A stretch of DNA of 64,000 nucleotides. Source: Robiginitomaculum sp. Its GTDB lineage: Bacteria > Pseudomonadota > Alphaproteobacteria > Caulobacterales > Maricaulaceae. The stretch covers positions 62,001 to 126,000 of the forward strand of contig WFUF01000014.1 of assembly GCA_015485155.1 (NCBI GenBank), read 5' to 3'. The notes under the pieces were generated by a model that ran no database searches, was not told the DNA's origin, and saw only the letters and a list, made by a program, of their open reading frames with translations. Numbering within the stretch: the first letter of the stretch is position 1; each line of letters begins with the position of its first letter. Made by a program: the position numbers and the translations under genes. Of the stretch, positions 26,392 to 36,821 are shown one piece after another.

Positions 26392-27615
26392 TTATATAAC
26401 CACCAGCAAAGAGGCCAGCGCCGCACTCATCAGATTGGACAAGGAGCCTGCTGCCACAGCCTTTAGACCAAGGCGGGCAATGTCTTGGCGCCGGTGCGGG
26501 ATCAAACCGCCCAAACCACCCAGCAAAATTGCCATTGAGGCCAGATTGGCAAACCCGCACAGGGCAAAAGTGACAATTACCACTGTTCGTGGCGACAGGG
26601 TATCAAGTAGCGGCTCCAGACTGGCATAGGCGACAAATTCATTCAGGATAAATTTCTGTCCGATCAGATTACCCGCCACCCCGGCTTCTTCCCATGGTAC
26701 GCCCAGCGTCCACATCAAGGGCGAAAACAGCCAGCCCAAAGCCGCATCCAATGACCAGCCAGCTTGACCAAGCATATTGCCAATGCCGCCAATACCGCCG
26801 TTTAACATGCCGATCAGCGCCACAAATGCAATTAGCATGGCACCAATATTGGCGGCGAGCTTTAAGCCATCAGCCGCCCCGGATGCAGCTGCATCAATAA
26901 CATTAACCGGAAGGTCTGCCTTTGGTATGTCTTCGGCCTCAATCGGTTGGGAGGCTGCTTCTTTATCCGTATCCGGCATGATAATCTTGGCCATAAGCAA
27001 GCCGCCGGGTGCCGCCATAAAGGAAGCTGCGATAAGGTATTTCAGCTCAACCCCAAGAGCTGCATATCCAACCAGAATAGCCCCTGATACTGATGCCAGA
27101 CCAGAAACCATAATGGTGAATAACTGATTGTCCGTCAGCTTTGCCAGATAGGGACGCACCAGCAGGGGCGATTCTGTTTGGCCCAAAAAGATATTGCCAG
27201 CAGCGTTTAAGCTTTCCACCTGACTGGAGCCAATAACTATGCGCAAAAACCCGCCAATGATTTTTACCACCCATTGCATAATACCCAGATAATATAAAAC
27301 CGAGGTAAGGGATGACACAAAAATAATGATCGGCAGAACCTTGACCGCAAAGATAAAGCCGATACTGGCATTGTCGTGTAAGCCGCCAAATACGAATTTG
27401 CTGCCCACATCGGCATAATCAATGATTACCTGCGCTCCGTTTGAGATGGATTGCAATACGTCCTTTCCCACAGGTGTCGCCAACACGAAAAACGCAATGA
27501 CAAATTGTAAGGCAAATGCGGCGCTGATCACCCGAAAACTTATTGATTTGCGATTATTCGATAGCAAAACCGCAAGAATGAATAATACGCCTATCCCCAA
27601 AATACTGATTAACAT
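26392..27615 (-). CDS. Concentrative nucleoside transporter, NupC/CNT family
   Basis: A 407-residue Na+- or H+-coupled nucleoside importer. Hallmarks are FGQTES-like [15 protein letters not shown] in the middle and [13 protein letters not shown] in the C-terminal half, plus [10 protein letters not shown], which contribute to nucleoside and ion binding. The start is the ATG at 27615, preceded by AGGGGAA; a start 10 residues upstream lacks a ribosome binding site. It precedes the DASS gene by ten bases, so the two may be cotranscribed, and lies near pyrF. Confidence 0.9.
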   Translation of the reverse strand: MLISILGIGVLFILAVLLSNNRKSISFRVISAAFALQFVIAFFVLATPVGKDVLQSISNGAQVIIDYADVGSKFVFGGLHDNASIGFIFAVKVLPIIIFVSSLTSVLYYLGIMQWVVKIIGGFLRIVIGSSQVESLNAAGNIFLGQTESPLLVRPYLAKLTDNQLFTIMVSGLASVSGAILVGYAALGVELKYLIAASFMAAPGGLLMAKIIMPDTDKEAASQPIEAEDIPKADLPVNVIDAAASGAADGLKLAANIGAMLIAFVALIGMLNGGIGGIGNMLGQAGWSLDAALGWLFSPLMWTLGVPWEEAGVAGNLIGQKFILNEFVAYASLEPLLDTLSPRTVVIVTFALCGFANLASMAILLGGLGGLIPHRRQDIARLGLKAVAAGSLSNLMSAALASLLVVI

Positions 27616-27765
27616 GTATTCCCCTACCCCGCTTGCACCATGCAATTATATGTGCGGGCTGTTTTGTTCCTTGGTATATCCTGATAAAGCAAAACTGCAA
27701 GGCAAAGTGCAAAGATCACACTATGAGTAAAAATTGGCCTTTCCTGTCATCGCCCGGATCAGGTT

Positions 27766-28632
27766 CTATAATCCTTCGGCAAGATCCGAAATAATATTCT
27801 GCAAATTCTGATCAAAGAGCAACTGCCATGGCTCTTCTTCACACAGTTTGTGCGCTTCTTGTGGAAATAATACGGAACGAGAGGCGTTTACAACCACACC
27901 TTCACCATTTACCGAAGCGCTAAGGGCCTCAGCAGCACTTGCCCCTTGTGCGCCATATCCTGGAACCAGAAACGGGCAATGGGGCAAAATAGAACGCAAA
28001 CGCTTGGCTTCAACCGGTGCATTTGCCCCGACCACCACCATCAGGGACGACCAGATATCAGACCCTAAAACCATATCTCGGGCAAATGGGGCCAGCTTTT
28101 CAGCAACTATTTCATAAAGCGGGATGCCATTTATAGTTTGCTCCTGAAAATCGGCAGCGCCCGGATTGGAGGTACGGGTAAGTACAATCACTCCCTTATT
28201 CTGATCTGAGGCCATTTCAAAAAACGGCTCCAGTGTTTCGGTTCCCATATAAGGGTTTAGGGTAATTGCATCCACATCAAGCCACGCATCCGGGCCCAGA
28301 TAGGCCTCGGCATAACCTGCAGCCGTGGAACCAATATCACCACGCTTGGCATCAAGCAGTACCAATTGCCCGCTGGCCTTGGCCTGTTTGCAGATATCTG
28401 CCAAAATCGCAAGGCCATCAGGGCCGTAGCGCTCAAACAGGGCGATTTGCGGTTTGACCACTCCAACCTTACCGTGAGTGGATTGCAATATTTGCGCAAA
28501 AAAATTACCAATACCAACCAGACCTTCTCCAAAAAAGTCCGGAATTAGATCAGGGTGCGGATCCAGACCTACACACAAGGGGCCGAATTTGCGAATCGCA
28601 CGGGTTAAACGATCTCCAAAAGAATCGGTCAT
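27766..28632 (-). CDS. pyrF: Orotidine 5'-phosphate decarboxylase, long form
   Basis: OMP decarboxylase catalyses the last step of UMP synthesis. The 288-residue protein belongs to the longer type 2 group (about 270-290 residues), not the 230-residue enterobacterial type. The catalytic lysine is Lys96 in DAKRGDIGST, with LNPYMG and VPGYGAQGA forming other parts of the barrel. The ATG at 28632 has a strong GGGAGGAA ribosome binding site at the right distance; a start 30 codons upstream is not needed. Monocistronic, with 131 bases to the next gene upstream. Confidence 0.93.
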   Translation of the reverse strand: MTDSFGDRLTRAIRKFGPLCVGLDPHPDLIPDFFGEGLVGIGNFFAQILQSTHGKVGVVKPQIALFERYGPDGLAILADICKQAKASGQLVLLDAKRGDIGSTAAGYAEAYLGPDAWLDVDAITLNPYMGTETLEPFFEMASDQNKGVIVLTRTSNPGAADFQEQTINGIPLYEIVAEKLAPFARDMVLGSDIWSSLMVVVGANAPVEAKRLRSILPHCPFLVPGYGAQGASAAEALSASVNGEGVVVNASRSVLFPQEAHKLCEEEPWQLLFDQNLQNIISDLAEGL

Positions 28633-28763
28633 CAAGTGTTCCTCCCAAGAAGACCTGATCTGATTCTTGGTCATCACACAAGCGGCATAAATTACAACTA
28701 TAGCAATTGCAGTTGTAGCCAATGGTAGCAGATAAACCGGTTATCCTTGGCTGGTAAGCGAGC

Positions 28764-29177
28764 CTAAGCCCAAAGAAACACCATGGCACCAAACAGGGCC
28801 AGATATTGCAAGGCATTAGCCATAACAGCAGAGGATCTTGATCTGGCAAAATCCAGCAAAGCTTCACGGCTTCCGGCCCGCGCGGCATCACGAGCGCTTT
28901 CCAGCGCCGGGGTCACTTTCCAGCCCGCAAATACAAATGCGCAAGAAGCAATGACCAGGCAGGCAGCAGCAAATGGCTCTTTGCCCAATGCAGCAAATAA
29001 AGCGCCAAGTGCCGCAAGGATTGCAAATAAATCAAACGCTCGTGGGAACACAGCACGGCTCAATAGCAAGACGGTAGAAGATGAACCTGCTCTGGCGGCG
29101 GCTGGAGCAACAAAAAAGGCAAAGAATATCATCGCACCTAAAATTGATGCAGTTAAAATCAGAGCAAAGCTGGTCAT
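28764..29177 (-). CDS. Small four-helix membrane protein, DUF4149-like
   Basis: A 137-residue hydrophobic protein with four predicted membrane segments (about 5-25, 45-65, 70-88 and 115-135). The loop between helices 3 and 4 is charged (TPALESARDAARAGSREALL). This arrangement matches the DUF4149/TMEM205-like family of unknown function. Its real start, at 29177, is followed by a stretch of small residues. There are no obvious functional partners; pyrF lies downstream and the DUF4167 gene upstream on the same strand. Confidence 0.65.
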   Translation of the reverse strand: MTSFALILTASILGAMIFFAFFVAPAAARAGSSSTVLLLSRAVFPRAFDLFAILAALGALFAALGKEPFAAACLVIASCAFVFAGWKVTPALESARDAARAGSREALLDFARSRSSAVMANALQYLALFGAMVFLWA

Positions 29178-29263
29178 CAGGGCCTCATCATCGTGTCGTT
29201 ACGGGACAGGGCAAAAGCCCTTTGCCATAACAAAGCAAGATGCAGGCCGATACTCGTCTGAGA

Positions 29264-29878
29264 TTAAGATTCCTGGTTTTCAGCCGAAACAGATCCCTTG
29301 ACCCTTGGCCTTCTGACACGGCGGCGCACAACAGGAGCCGGTTCAGCAGGGGCTGGTTCTGCTGCTACTGGTTCCGTGGGCTTCATCATCTGCATGCCCT
29401 CCGGCAGGCCGGTTTCTTTGGCCTTGCTTTCGTCTGTAGTGTCGGTCTTACGGTTTCTAGCGTTTTTGGCAGGTTTTGGGGGTTCTTCGCTCGTAACTGC
29501 ATCTGGTTCGGCTTGAGGGTCTGCTGAACTGGTTTCAGCATTGCGCTCTGCCTGACGTGCGGCCTTGCGTGCATCATATTCTGCCTGCCGGGCTTCGCGC
29601 TGGGCCCGTTGTTCTTCTTCGCGTTTAGCCCGTTCACGAACCTGCGCCTGTACCAGACGACCATAGTGCTCGGCATATTGATAATAATATTCTGCACCAA
29701 TCCGGTCGCCAGAAGTAATGGCGTCATGGGCCAACTGGGTATATTTATCAAATATGGTAGATGCGGCTCCGCGAACTTTAATGCCAGGGCCATTGCTTTC
29801 CAAAGCCCGGTTCGGGTTGGGTTTGCGATTCTGATTTGGGTTACGTCCCTGATTGTTTCTTGGGCGTCCACGTTTCAT
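29264..29878 (-). CDS. DUF4167 family protein
   Basis: A 204-residue protein typical of alphaproteobacteria. A basic, Asn/Pro/Arg-rich N terminus (MKRGRPRNNQGRNPNQNRKP) precedes the conserved helical core RGAASTIFDKYTQLAHDAITSGDRIGAEYYYQYAEHY. A coiled Lys/Glu/Arg stretch follows, then a low-complexity Pro/Ala/Glu tail ending in a basic patch (VVRRRVRRPRVKG). RNA or ribosome association is suspected from composition and from its usual neighbourhood (prmC, prfA), but no function is established. The start at 29878 has AAGGAAA upstream. Confidence 0.85.
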   Translation of the reverse strand: MKRGRPRNNQGRNPNQNRKPNPNRALESNGPGIKVRGAASTIFDKYTQLAHDAITSGDRIGAEYYYQYAEHYGRLVQAQVRERAKREEEQRAQREARQAEYDARKAARQAERNAETSSADPQAEPDAVTSEEPPKPAKNARNRKTDTTDESKAKETGLPEGMQMMKPTEPVAAEPAPAEPAPVVRRRVRRPRVKGSVSAENQES

Positions 29879-30105
29879 GTTGGTTTCCTTAACTGCCTGC
29901 TCCGGCAAAACTTGATCTTGGTGTTTTGATTGATTTCGTTGAAGCTCAAAGTACAAATGGCGTGCTAAACTGTTGCATCCCAGATTCCAAAATTTCAGAT
30001 CGGGAAAATTCGAGCCTGCACGAACCCCCGCGCAACATCTCGTTTTGCAACAAATAAGGTTCTAGCGTGACTTGATCTGCTTTCCAAGCCCTTTTTTTGA
30101 ACAGG

Positions 30106-30651
30106 TCAGTGAAACCGCTTGGCCCAAAGCCGTTTTATGGCACGTTTTGCTCGTAAAACTTTACGCCCGGGGCCAATTTTTATCGCCCAGCCCCACCGGA
30201 TCAGGAAATGCGTCACTATCTGCATCAAAAATATGTTTACATATAAAAACAATGGAATGAAAAGAATTGGTATAGTTACCATGGCCGTACTGGTATCTTT
30301 CGATCGCACGAACCATAAAAAAAACATAAACCAGATTAATAGGGTAATTCCCTGCGCCTGTTGCGTGACATTTGCCGCAGCCAGCTTTTCTCGAAGCATG
30401 CTTTTGCGAACTGGTTTGGGCCATTTGATTGAAATGGATCTATAGACCAGCATCATAAAAGGAATGCCTAGAACCGCACACAAAACGAAGAGGGTGACAA
30501 AGGCATTCGTAAATGGGTCATCATAAATAGCGTATCGTGAGGTGAGAAAAAAAACCAATACTGGAAAACCAAATATAACCATTAACAAGGATAATGGCAC
30601 GAACCATCCCGGGCCCATTTCTTTGCGTATTTGCTGAAACATATATCTCAT
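30106..30651 (-). CDS. Hypothetical four-helix membrane protein
   Basis: I do not recognise this 181-residue protein. It has four hydrophobic segments (about 17-37, 48-70, 102-116 and 123-145) and a strongly basic C terminus (GPGRKVLRAKRAIKRLWAKRFH), consistent with an inner-membrane protein with a positively charged cytoplasmic tail. It lies between the DUF4167 and prmC genes on the same strand, with about 230 bases to the former and 48 to the latter, so it interrupts a neighbourhood that is usually contiguous. Nothing is recognisable in the 227 bases after it. Confidence 0.6.
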   Translation of the reverse strand: MRYMFQQIRKEMGPGWFVPLSLLMVIFGFPVLVFFLTSRYAIYDDPFTNAFVTLFVLCAVLGIPFMMLVYRSISIKWPKPVRKSMLREKLAAANVTQQAQGITLLIWFMFFLWFVRSKDTSTAMVTIPILFIPLFLYVNIFLMQIVTHFLIRWGWAIKIGPGRKVLRAKRAIKRLWAKRFH

Positions 30652-30699
30652 CAGTTTAATGTATGGAGGTTTTTTTACAAAAGCAAACCGCTATGGTTT

Positions 30700-31581
30700 T
30701 TATGATCCACGCAATATTCCTGCAATAACCCGATCCCGGCGACCTAAATCCTGAACTGTTTGCAAATTCGTATAACAGTCCTCTGCCGCCAATAATGCCG
30801 TTACCGCTTCGGATTGAGTTTGACCTATCTCCAAAACAAACACCCCGCCAGGGCGTAACCAGCGCTTCAAATTTTTAGCCAATACCCGATAGGCATCCAA
30901 TCCGTCTGCACCTCCATCAAGGGCAATATTTGGTTCAAATTGCACGACTTCTGGATCCAGCCCTGCCAGTTCCGCACTCGCAATATAAGGCGGGTTTGAT
31001 AGTACCAAATCGTATTTTGCTGTGGGTAGCTCCCTCCAATCGCAGCCTATGAATTCAATGCGATCCGACAATTGGCACTTTTTGGCATTATGCTTGGCAA
31101 TTTTTACAGCATCTGCCGATATGTCTACTCCAGTTCCCTGCCAGCCTGGGCGCTCGGACAAAAATGCCAGAAGAAGCGCGCCTGATCCGGTGCCAAGATC
31201 AAGCACCTGACCTGCAATATGGTCTTTAGTTTGATATAATGCCAGTTCAACGAGGCTTTCACTATCGGCGCGCGGGGTAAGTACATGGCGATTTACTGTT
31301 AAGTCCAAAGTCCAGAAACCTTTTTGTCCAAGAATATGCGGCAATGGTTCGCGTTGGTTTCGCCTCTGCACCAGTTTTTCTAATTGTTTTAATTTTTGCG
31401 GATCAGGAAATAATGCCGGATCAGCCACTTTTTGCCAGACATCTTGTCCAAAAACAGCCGCAAGCAGCAAACGGGTCTCCATATTGGCATCATCAATTCC
31501 AGCGCCATCCAGCAGCTTTATTATTTGCCTTGAAATCCCTGCAAAGTTTAAACCAGCCCATGCACGCAGCAGATCAGCCAT
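30700..31581 (-). CDS. prmC: Release factor glutamine methyltransferase
   Basis: A 293-residue SAM-dependent N5-glutamine methyltransferase that modifies the GGQ glutamine of RF1 and RF2. The N-terminal helical domain is followed by the Rossmann domain with VLDLGTGSGALLLAF and the catalytic NPPY motif in LSNPPYIAS. It starts two bases after the prfA stop, so the modifying enzyme and its substrate are encoded together. Confidence 0.95.
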   Translation of the reverse strand: MADLLRAWAGLNFAGISRQIIKLLDGAGIDDANMETRLLLAAVFGQDVWQKVADPALFPDPQKLKQLEKLVQRRNQREPLPHILGQKGFWTLDLTVNRHVLTPRADSESLVELALYQTKDHIAGQVLDLGTGSGALLLAFLSERPGWQGTGVDISADAVKIAKHNAKKCQLSDRIEFIGCDWRELPTAKYDLVLSNPPYIASAELAGLDPEVVQFEPNIALDGGADGLDAYRVLAKNLKRWLRPGGVFVLEIGQTQSEAVTALLAAEDCYTNLQTVQDLGRRDRVIAGILRGS

Positions 31582-31583
31582 TA

Positions 31584-32678
31584 TTATATACCAGCTTCAT
31601 CTTCGGCCAAAGCCGCCAGTTTCCGGGTCTGATCCTCGGCCAATAATGCGTCAATAACTTCTCCCAAGGCATCACCGGCAATAATTTTGGGTAAGTTCTG
31701 GATAGTCAGCTTAATCCTGTGATCGGTAACCCGTCCTTGTGGAAAATTATAGGTGCGGATTTTCTCCGAGCGATCTCCGGAGCCAATTTGATCCTTGCGA
31801 TCCGCCGCCCGCGCCGCATCGGCAATTGCGCGTTCACGGTCATAAAGGCGCGCCTTTAACACCATCATGGCCTTGGCCCGGTTTTTGTGCTGGGATTTTT
31901 CATCCTGCTGGCTTGCGGTAATGCCGGTGGGAATATGGGTGATGCGTACTGCTGAATCTGTGGTATTTACTGATTGTCCTCCGGGCCCTGAGGCCCGAAA
32001 AATATCAATTCGCAAGTCCTTTTCATCAATATGGATATCCACATCCTCAGGTTCAGGCAGCACAGCAACAGTGGCCGCAGAGGTGTGTATTCTTCCCTGG
32101 GTTTCAGTATCTGGAACCCTTTGCACCCGATGTACTCCGGATTCAAACTTAAAGCGGCCATAAACCCCATTACCGGTGATATGAGCCACCACTTCCTTAA
32201 ACCCGCCATGATCACCGGCAGTTGAAGAAACCGGGCTGATTGTAAAACCTTCTAATTGAGCAAAGCGCTGATACATGCGAAATAAATCGCCGGCGAATAA
32301 TGCGGCCTCATCGCCACCGGTTCCGGCACGTATTTCCAGCATCACCGGTGCATCATCATCCTTGTCTTTGGGCAGGAGCAATAATTGCATTTTTTGTGAC
32401 TGCTCACCCAAAGTTTCCAAAAGCTCCTGTTGTTCACTGTGTGCCATTTCACGCATTTCAGAGTCAGTGTCAGGATCGGCAAGCATTTCCTCCAGATCAG
32501 CAAGTTCCTGGCTTATGGCTCGTAATTCCATGGCCGCATCGGCTACCGGTTTTAATGCGGCGTGTTCTTTGGCCAGCGCCACAATTTCTGTGGGATCGGC
32601 TCCAGAACCCATGCGCGCTTCCACCTCCTCAAAGCGATCAATAACCTGAGCCAGTCTTTCTTCGGAGATTATACTCAT
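31584..32678 (-). CDS. prfA: Peptide chain release factor 1
   Basis: A 364-residue class I release factor that reads UAA and UAG. GGQ lies in the [15 protein letters not shown] segment, and the RF1-type region [14 protein letters not shown] precedes it. The ispG stop overlaps its ATG by four bases (ATGA), and prmC follows two bases downstream, giving an ispG-prfA-prmC operon. Confidence 0.96.
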   Translation of the reverse strand: MSIISEERLAQVIDRFEEVEARMGSGADPTEIVALAKEHAALKPVADAAMELRAISQELADLEEMLADPDTDSEMREMAHSEQQELLETLGEQSQKMQLLLLPKDKDDDAPVMLEIRAGTGGDEAALFAGDLFRMYQRFAQLEGFTISPVSSTAGDHGGFKEVVAHITGNGVYGRFKFESGVHRVQRVPDTETQGRIHTSAATVAVLPEPEDVDIHIDEKDLRIDIFRASGPGGQSVNTTDSAVRITHIPTGITASQQDEKSQHKNRAKAMMVLKARLYDRERAIADAARAADRKDQIGSGDRSEKIRTYNFPQGRVTDHRIKLTIQNLPKIIAGDALGEVIDALLAEDQTRKLAALAEDEAGI

Positions 32679-33796
32679 TTTAGCTCAGCCTCACGCATTT
32701 CCCGCGCCCGGTTTTCCACCACCTCAACCAGGTGGTCAATCATCTGGGAATTACTTTGTTTGTGATCCTGCTTTCCTGCTACATATACCATGCCTGATCC
32801 TGCTCCACCGCCGGTAAATCCAATATCAGTAAATGCAGCCTCACCAGGGCCATTGACCACACAGCCAATAATTGAAAGGCTGATGGGCTCCCGAATGTGT
32901 TCCAGACGCTTTTCCAGAACTTCCACAACCTTGATTACGTCAAATCCCTGCCGGGCACATGAGGGGCAGGCAATAATATTTACCCCTTGTGAACGAAGAC
33001 CCATGGTTTTTAATATATCAAAGCCTACCTTTACTTCCTCCACCGGGTCAGCAGACAATGATACGCGGATGGTGTCGCCGATTCCCGCCCATAACAGGCT
33101 TGATAATCCAAATGTAGATTTAATGGTTCCTGTGCGCAGTCCGCCAGCTTCGGTTACTCCTAAGTGTAATGGACAATCCACCTGTTCGCTTAATTGTTGA
33201 TAGGCGGCAATGGTTAAAAATGGATCAGAAGCCTTGGCCGATACCTTGTATCTGTGAAAATCATGATCCTGTAGAATTTGAATATGCTTTAAGGCGCTCT
33301 CCACCATAGCTTCTGGGCATGGTTCACCATACTTTTCCAGCAAATCACGCTCCAGCGAGCCGCCATTTACCCCAATGCGAATAGCACAATCATTGTCTTT
33401 GGCTGCCTGGATCACGTCCCGGATGCGATCCTTGCTGCCGATGTTTCCCGGATTTATACGCAAGCAGGCAGCACCCGCTTCAGCGGCTTCAATGGCTCGT
33501 TTATAATGAAAATGAATATCAGCAATCAAGGGAACCGGCGATTGTTTTACAAGCTGTCGAAAGGCGGATGTTGCATCCGTATCAGGACAAGATACACGCA
33601 CCAGATCAGCCCCGGCATCTGCCAAAGCTGTAATTTGGGAAAGGGTCGCCTTTACATCTGAAGTAACAGTATTGGTCATGGATTGCACAGAAATCGGGGC
33701 ATCGCCGCCGATTGCTACATCTGCCACCATAATAATACGGGTTTTCCGACGCTTTATAGTCCGCCACGGGCGAATGGACTGCAAATCCTCAGGCAT
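32675..33796 (-). CDS. ispG: 4-hydroxy-3-methylbut-2-enyl diphosphate synthase
   Basis: IspG (GcpE) converts MEcPP to HMBPP in the non-mevalonate isoprenoid pathway with a [4Fe-4S] cluster. The N-terminal TIM barrel includes VQSMTNT and [10 protein letters not shown]. The cluster ligands are the cysteines of [10 protein letters not shown] and the downstream [13 protein letters not shown] chose the ATG at 33796 ([11 protein letters not shown], 373 residues); an upstream TTG at 33826 would add ten residues. It leads the ispG-prfA-prmC run, which is unusual company for prfA and may couple isoprenoid synthesis to translation genes only by transcription. Confidence 0.95.
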   Translation of the reverse strand: MPEDLQSIRPWRTIKRRKTRIIMVADVAIGGDAPISVQSMTNTVTSDVKATLSQITALADAGADLVRVSCPDTDATSAFRQLVKQSPVPLIADIHFHYKRAIEAAEAGAACLRINPGNIGSKDRIRDVIQAAKDNDCAIRIGVNGGSLERDLLEKYGEPCPEAMVESALKHIQILQDHDFHRYKVSAKASDPFLTIAAYQQLSEQVDCPLHLGVTEAGGLRTGTIKSTFGLSSLLWAGIGDTIRVSLSADPVEEVKVGFDILKTMGLRSQGVNIIACPSCARQGFDVIKVVEVLEKRLEHIREPISLSIIGCVVNGPGEAAFTDIGFTGGGAGSGMVYVAGKQDHKQSNSQMIDHLVEVVENRAREMREAELK

Positions 33797-33858
33797 GTCC
33801 CAAAGCCTCTCCCTTTGAAAACTCAAAGCAACTCAAATGGGAGGTTTTTAGATGCAGG

Positions 33859-34422
33859 TCAACCGTCTACCGGTTTATCTGTGCTCTCAAAGACAGGCTC
33901 AGACGATATGGCAGGAACATTACGCAAATCAGATCCTTGTGACCATGTTCCCAATAGCTCTGGAACCGGAGGCACCACGTGCGAAACAGAAGTACTTTGC
34001 TGGCCATACCATGTAACCAGCCCCAAAATACCAACAACTGCAATTATTACTCCAAAACCACGCGGTACGCTAAACTCCAGCCAGAAAGGGGCAGGCTTTG
34101 CAGAAATATCACGGTGGTTTGTTGTGGCTGTTTTATTGTCGATGTTGAAGCTCTCAACCGCAGACTTGGCATTAAAGCCAAGATATTGGGCATAACAGCG
34201 CACAAAACCAACAGCATAGGCATGGTGAGGCATTGCCGCGCGATCCATATCCTCAATGGCTTGTAGATATTCCACGCTTATTTTCAAGTCCGCAGAAACC
34301 TTATCCAGATCAAAACCGGCACGCAATCTGGCCTGTCGGAACATTTGCCCAATGCAAATATCATCAGAAGCTGCCGACAAGTCGTCAGAAGTTGCTCTGG
34401 AAATGATCCCGTTTGCGTCCAT
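33859..34422 (-). CDS. RodZ-like helix-turn-helix membrane protein, short form
   Basis: A 187-residue protein with the RodZ N-terminal domain (IGQMFRQARLRAGFDLDKV, then LKISVEYLQAIED and YAVGFVRCYAQYLG). A basic-aromatic juxtamembrane stretch and one transmembrane helix (about 122-140) follow, then only some 45 periplasmic residues. Full RodZ proteins carry a C-terminal beta domain (DUF4115) that is absent here. RodZ links MreB to the elongation machinery; this shorter variant could act in the same way or as a membrane-bound regulator. It precedes ispG by 62 bases. Confidence 0.75.
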   Translation of the reverse strand: MDANGIISRATSDDLSAASDDICIGQMFRQARLRAGFDLDKVSADLKISVEYLQAIEDMDRAAMPHHAYAVGFVRCYAQYLGFNAKSAVESFNIDNKTATTNHRDISAKPAPFWLEFSVPRGFGVIIAVVGILGLVTWYGQQSTSVSHVVPPVPELLGTWSQGSDLRNVPAISSEPVFESTDKPVDG

Positions 34423-34565
34423 TATATATTCTTTAAACTTGTTCGCCCCAATCCGCTAATGCGGGCACAGCACAGACCCTTTGTCTGACCGTGCCTGTGG
34501 ATAAAACATGTTTTTTTGAATCAATTCAAGGTGTTTATGGAATTTTTTGGTGTTAGAAGGGCAAA

Positions 34566-36821
34566 TTATAGCGCTAAATTCTCGGTTTTGGAGAATCGCA
34601 GCAAATTTTTGCGTATATCAGGGCTAGATTCGCTTAACCATTCCAATAGCTCCTGTTCTGCTTTTTTGATGTCCAAAGACAAGATCAGCTGTTTTAACGG
34701 CCCGATAGCAGAGGCAGGAACAGATAATTGTCGAAATCCCAAGGCAAGTAAAATAATAACATCTTCACGATTGCTGGCTATTTCTCCGCAAATTGAAACA
34801 TCAGTACTGTGCTTTTCAGCCGTATTTATGATATGTTGGAACATTGCCAGCGCACCATGGGATAGAGGATCATAGCGCTGCGAAACTCGTATATTTTCAC
34901 GATCAGCCGCGAAAAAGTACTGCAATAGATCATTCGCACCAACAGAAATAAAATCTGCTTTTGGCAATAATTGATCAAGTTGCCAAACCATTGAGGGTGT
35001 CTCGACCATGCACCCGATTTCCAGTTTTTCCGGAAGATCACTATGACCAAAACGGGCCAGCCTTGTCATCTCTTGCTCAAGCAGGGATTTGGCGCGGTCA
35101 TATTCAGCTACCGTTGATACCAAAGGGAACATTACCCGCAATGTTTTGCCCGAAGCAGCGTGGATAAGTGCTCGTAATTGATAACGAAACATGCCAGGGC
35201 GGTCCATAGCCATGCGAATTGCCCGCCACCCCATTGCCGGATTCGCTTCTCTTTCCTGAGCTACATATGGCAGAACCTTATCCCCGCCGAGATCCAATGT
35301 GCGGAAAATCACCGGCTTTTTTCCTGCTGTTTGCAATACCTCACCATAAAACTCAATAAGCTGGGACTGTTTTGGTAAGTGCTGGGCCAGCATAAATTGA
35401 AACTCCGTACGAAACAGCCCGATACCATCGGCGCCCGTTGCATCTAGTTGTGGAAGGTCAATTTGCAAACCGGCATTTAGCAATAATTCTACCCTTTGCC
35501 CATCGCGGGAAATAGTTGGTTTATCTCGCAATTTGGAAAAGGCAGCCCGTCTTTGCTGTCGCACACGCAAACGCTCGTTAAAACTGGCTCTGGTTTCTTC
35601 TGCAGGACGAATACGTACAGATCCGGTTTCTGCATCAACCAAAATGGTGTCTGCCTCGGTCACCGCGGCCAGGAGTCCGGATAGACCACCAACAACCGGC
35701 AAGCGCATAGCACTGGCAACAATGGCCGCATGGGATGTTCGTGAGCCTTCCTCCAGAACCAGACCGCGCAGCTTGCTACGATCCAGTTCCAGTAACTCAG
35801 CTGGACCAATATTTCGCGCCACCAAAATAGTATTATCCGGAAGTTCTGCAGCAATGTCAGCGCCGCCCAAATGTCGTAACAGCCTGCTGGCCAGATCTTC
35901 CAGATCATGTAGGCGCTCCCGCAAATAGGGGTCTCTTGCCGATAACAGCCGGTGCCGGTATTCACCGCGAACACGCTCAACAGCGGCCTCTGCTGTTAGA
36001 CCGGCAGATACAGATTCTTGTAATTTTTCCAGCCAGCTTTGGTCGCGAGCAAACATCCGATAAGCGTTCATTACCTCGCGGGTTGGTTCACCAAATGCGT
36101 GCCCCTTGCCCTCGAATAAACGGTCAAGTGTTGATTGCAGTTCCTCCAGAGCCAGTTCAATCCGAGAAAGCTCATAATCAGGGTCTTCGGCAATGCGTGA
36201 GCCTTCAACAACACTGGGCTCAAACAAAACCGCCCGGCCCATTGCCAGACCATCAACAATCGTGAACCCGTCAATAGCCATAGAATTACGGGAAGAAACA
36301 TGAACAGCGTTCAGCTCTTCACTGCTAAGCAGTTCTCCAGAGGCAACCACTTCGGCAAGAACCATGGCAACATTCTGTAATGCTTCAACCGCATCTTGAG
36401 CAAACAGACGTTCCTGGCTGTCCTGAACAACCAGAACACCCAGTACTCTTCTGGCCCTTAGGATGGGTACGCCTAAAAAGGATATATAATCCTGTTCCTT
36501 TGTTTCGGGGTGGAATGAAAAAGAACTGTGAGTCTGGGCGTTTTTTACATGTAAGGGAACCATGGTTCTGGCCACTTCACCGACCAGTCCTTCATTGGGG
36601 GCAAGTCTGGTTTTGTGCACTGCCTCCGGGGCCAAACCTCGGGTCGCCCACAATTCCATGTGGTCATCAGGAAGCCGAAGATAAACCGAACACACCTTTG
36701 CCTTCATATGATCTGCTATTACGCTGACCAATTGATTTAGCCGCTGTGAAGATTCGGTGCGAGTTGCCATCACATCTCGAATTTTACGTAGCATATCTCT
36801 GGGGTTAGAGGCCGCGCTCAT
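34566..36821 (-). CDS. ptsP: Phosphoenolpyruvate-protein phosphotransferase PtsP (EI-Ntr)
   Basis: A 751-residue EI-Ntr, the first enzyme of the nitrogen PTS, which passes phosphate from PEP to NPr and EIIA-Ntr. A GAF domain (about 20-160) precedes the EI fold. The phosphorylated histidine is His364 in GSRTSHAAIVAS, and the C-terminal PEP-binding barrel has FRTEFQFM, VGANDLLQY and the catalytic-cysteine segment ICGEIASN. The ATG overlaps the lysC stop by four bases (ATGA), the conserved lysC-ptsP pair of Rhizobiales. Confidence 0.96.
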   Translation of the reverse strand: MSAASNPRDMLRKIRDVMATRTESSQRLNQLVSVIADHMKAKVCSVYLRLPDDHMELWATRGLAPEAVHKTRLAPNEGLVGEVARTMVPLHVKNAQTHSSFSFHPETKEQDYISFLGVPILRARRVLGVLVVQDSQERLFAQDAVEALQNVAMVLAEVVASGELLSSEELNAVHVSSRNSMAIDGFTIVDGLAMGRAVLFEPSVVEGSRIAEDPDYELSRIELALEELQSTLDRLFEGKGHAFGEPTREVMNAYRMFARDQSWLEKLQESVSAGLTAEAAVERVRGEYRHRLLSARDPYLRERLHDLEDLASRLLRHLGGADIAAELPDNTILVARNIGPAELLELDRSKLRGLVLEEGSRTSHAAIVASAMRLPVVGGLSGLLAAVTEADTILVDAETGSVRIRPAEETRASFNERLRVRQQRRAAFSKLRDKPTISRDGQRVELLLNAGLQIDLPQLDATGADGIGLFRTEFQFMLAQHLPKQSQLIEFYGEVLQTAGKKPVIFRTLDLGGDKVLPYVAQEREANPAMGWRAIRMAMDRPGMFRYQLRALIHAASGKTLRVMFPLVSTVAEYDRAKSLLEQEMTRLARFGHSDLPEKLEIGCMVETPSMVWQLDQLLPKADFISVGANDLLQYFFAADRENIRVSQRYDPLSHGALAMFQHIINTAEKHSTDVSICGEIASNREDVIILLALGFRQLSVPASAIGPLKQLILSLDIKKAEQELLEWLSESSPDIRKNLLRFSKTENLAL

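Noticed and set aside
33797-33826. Upstream TTG start for ispG
   Set aside because: The ATG at 33796 is the more standard start and gives a normal-length protein; the extra ten residues do not match the family.
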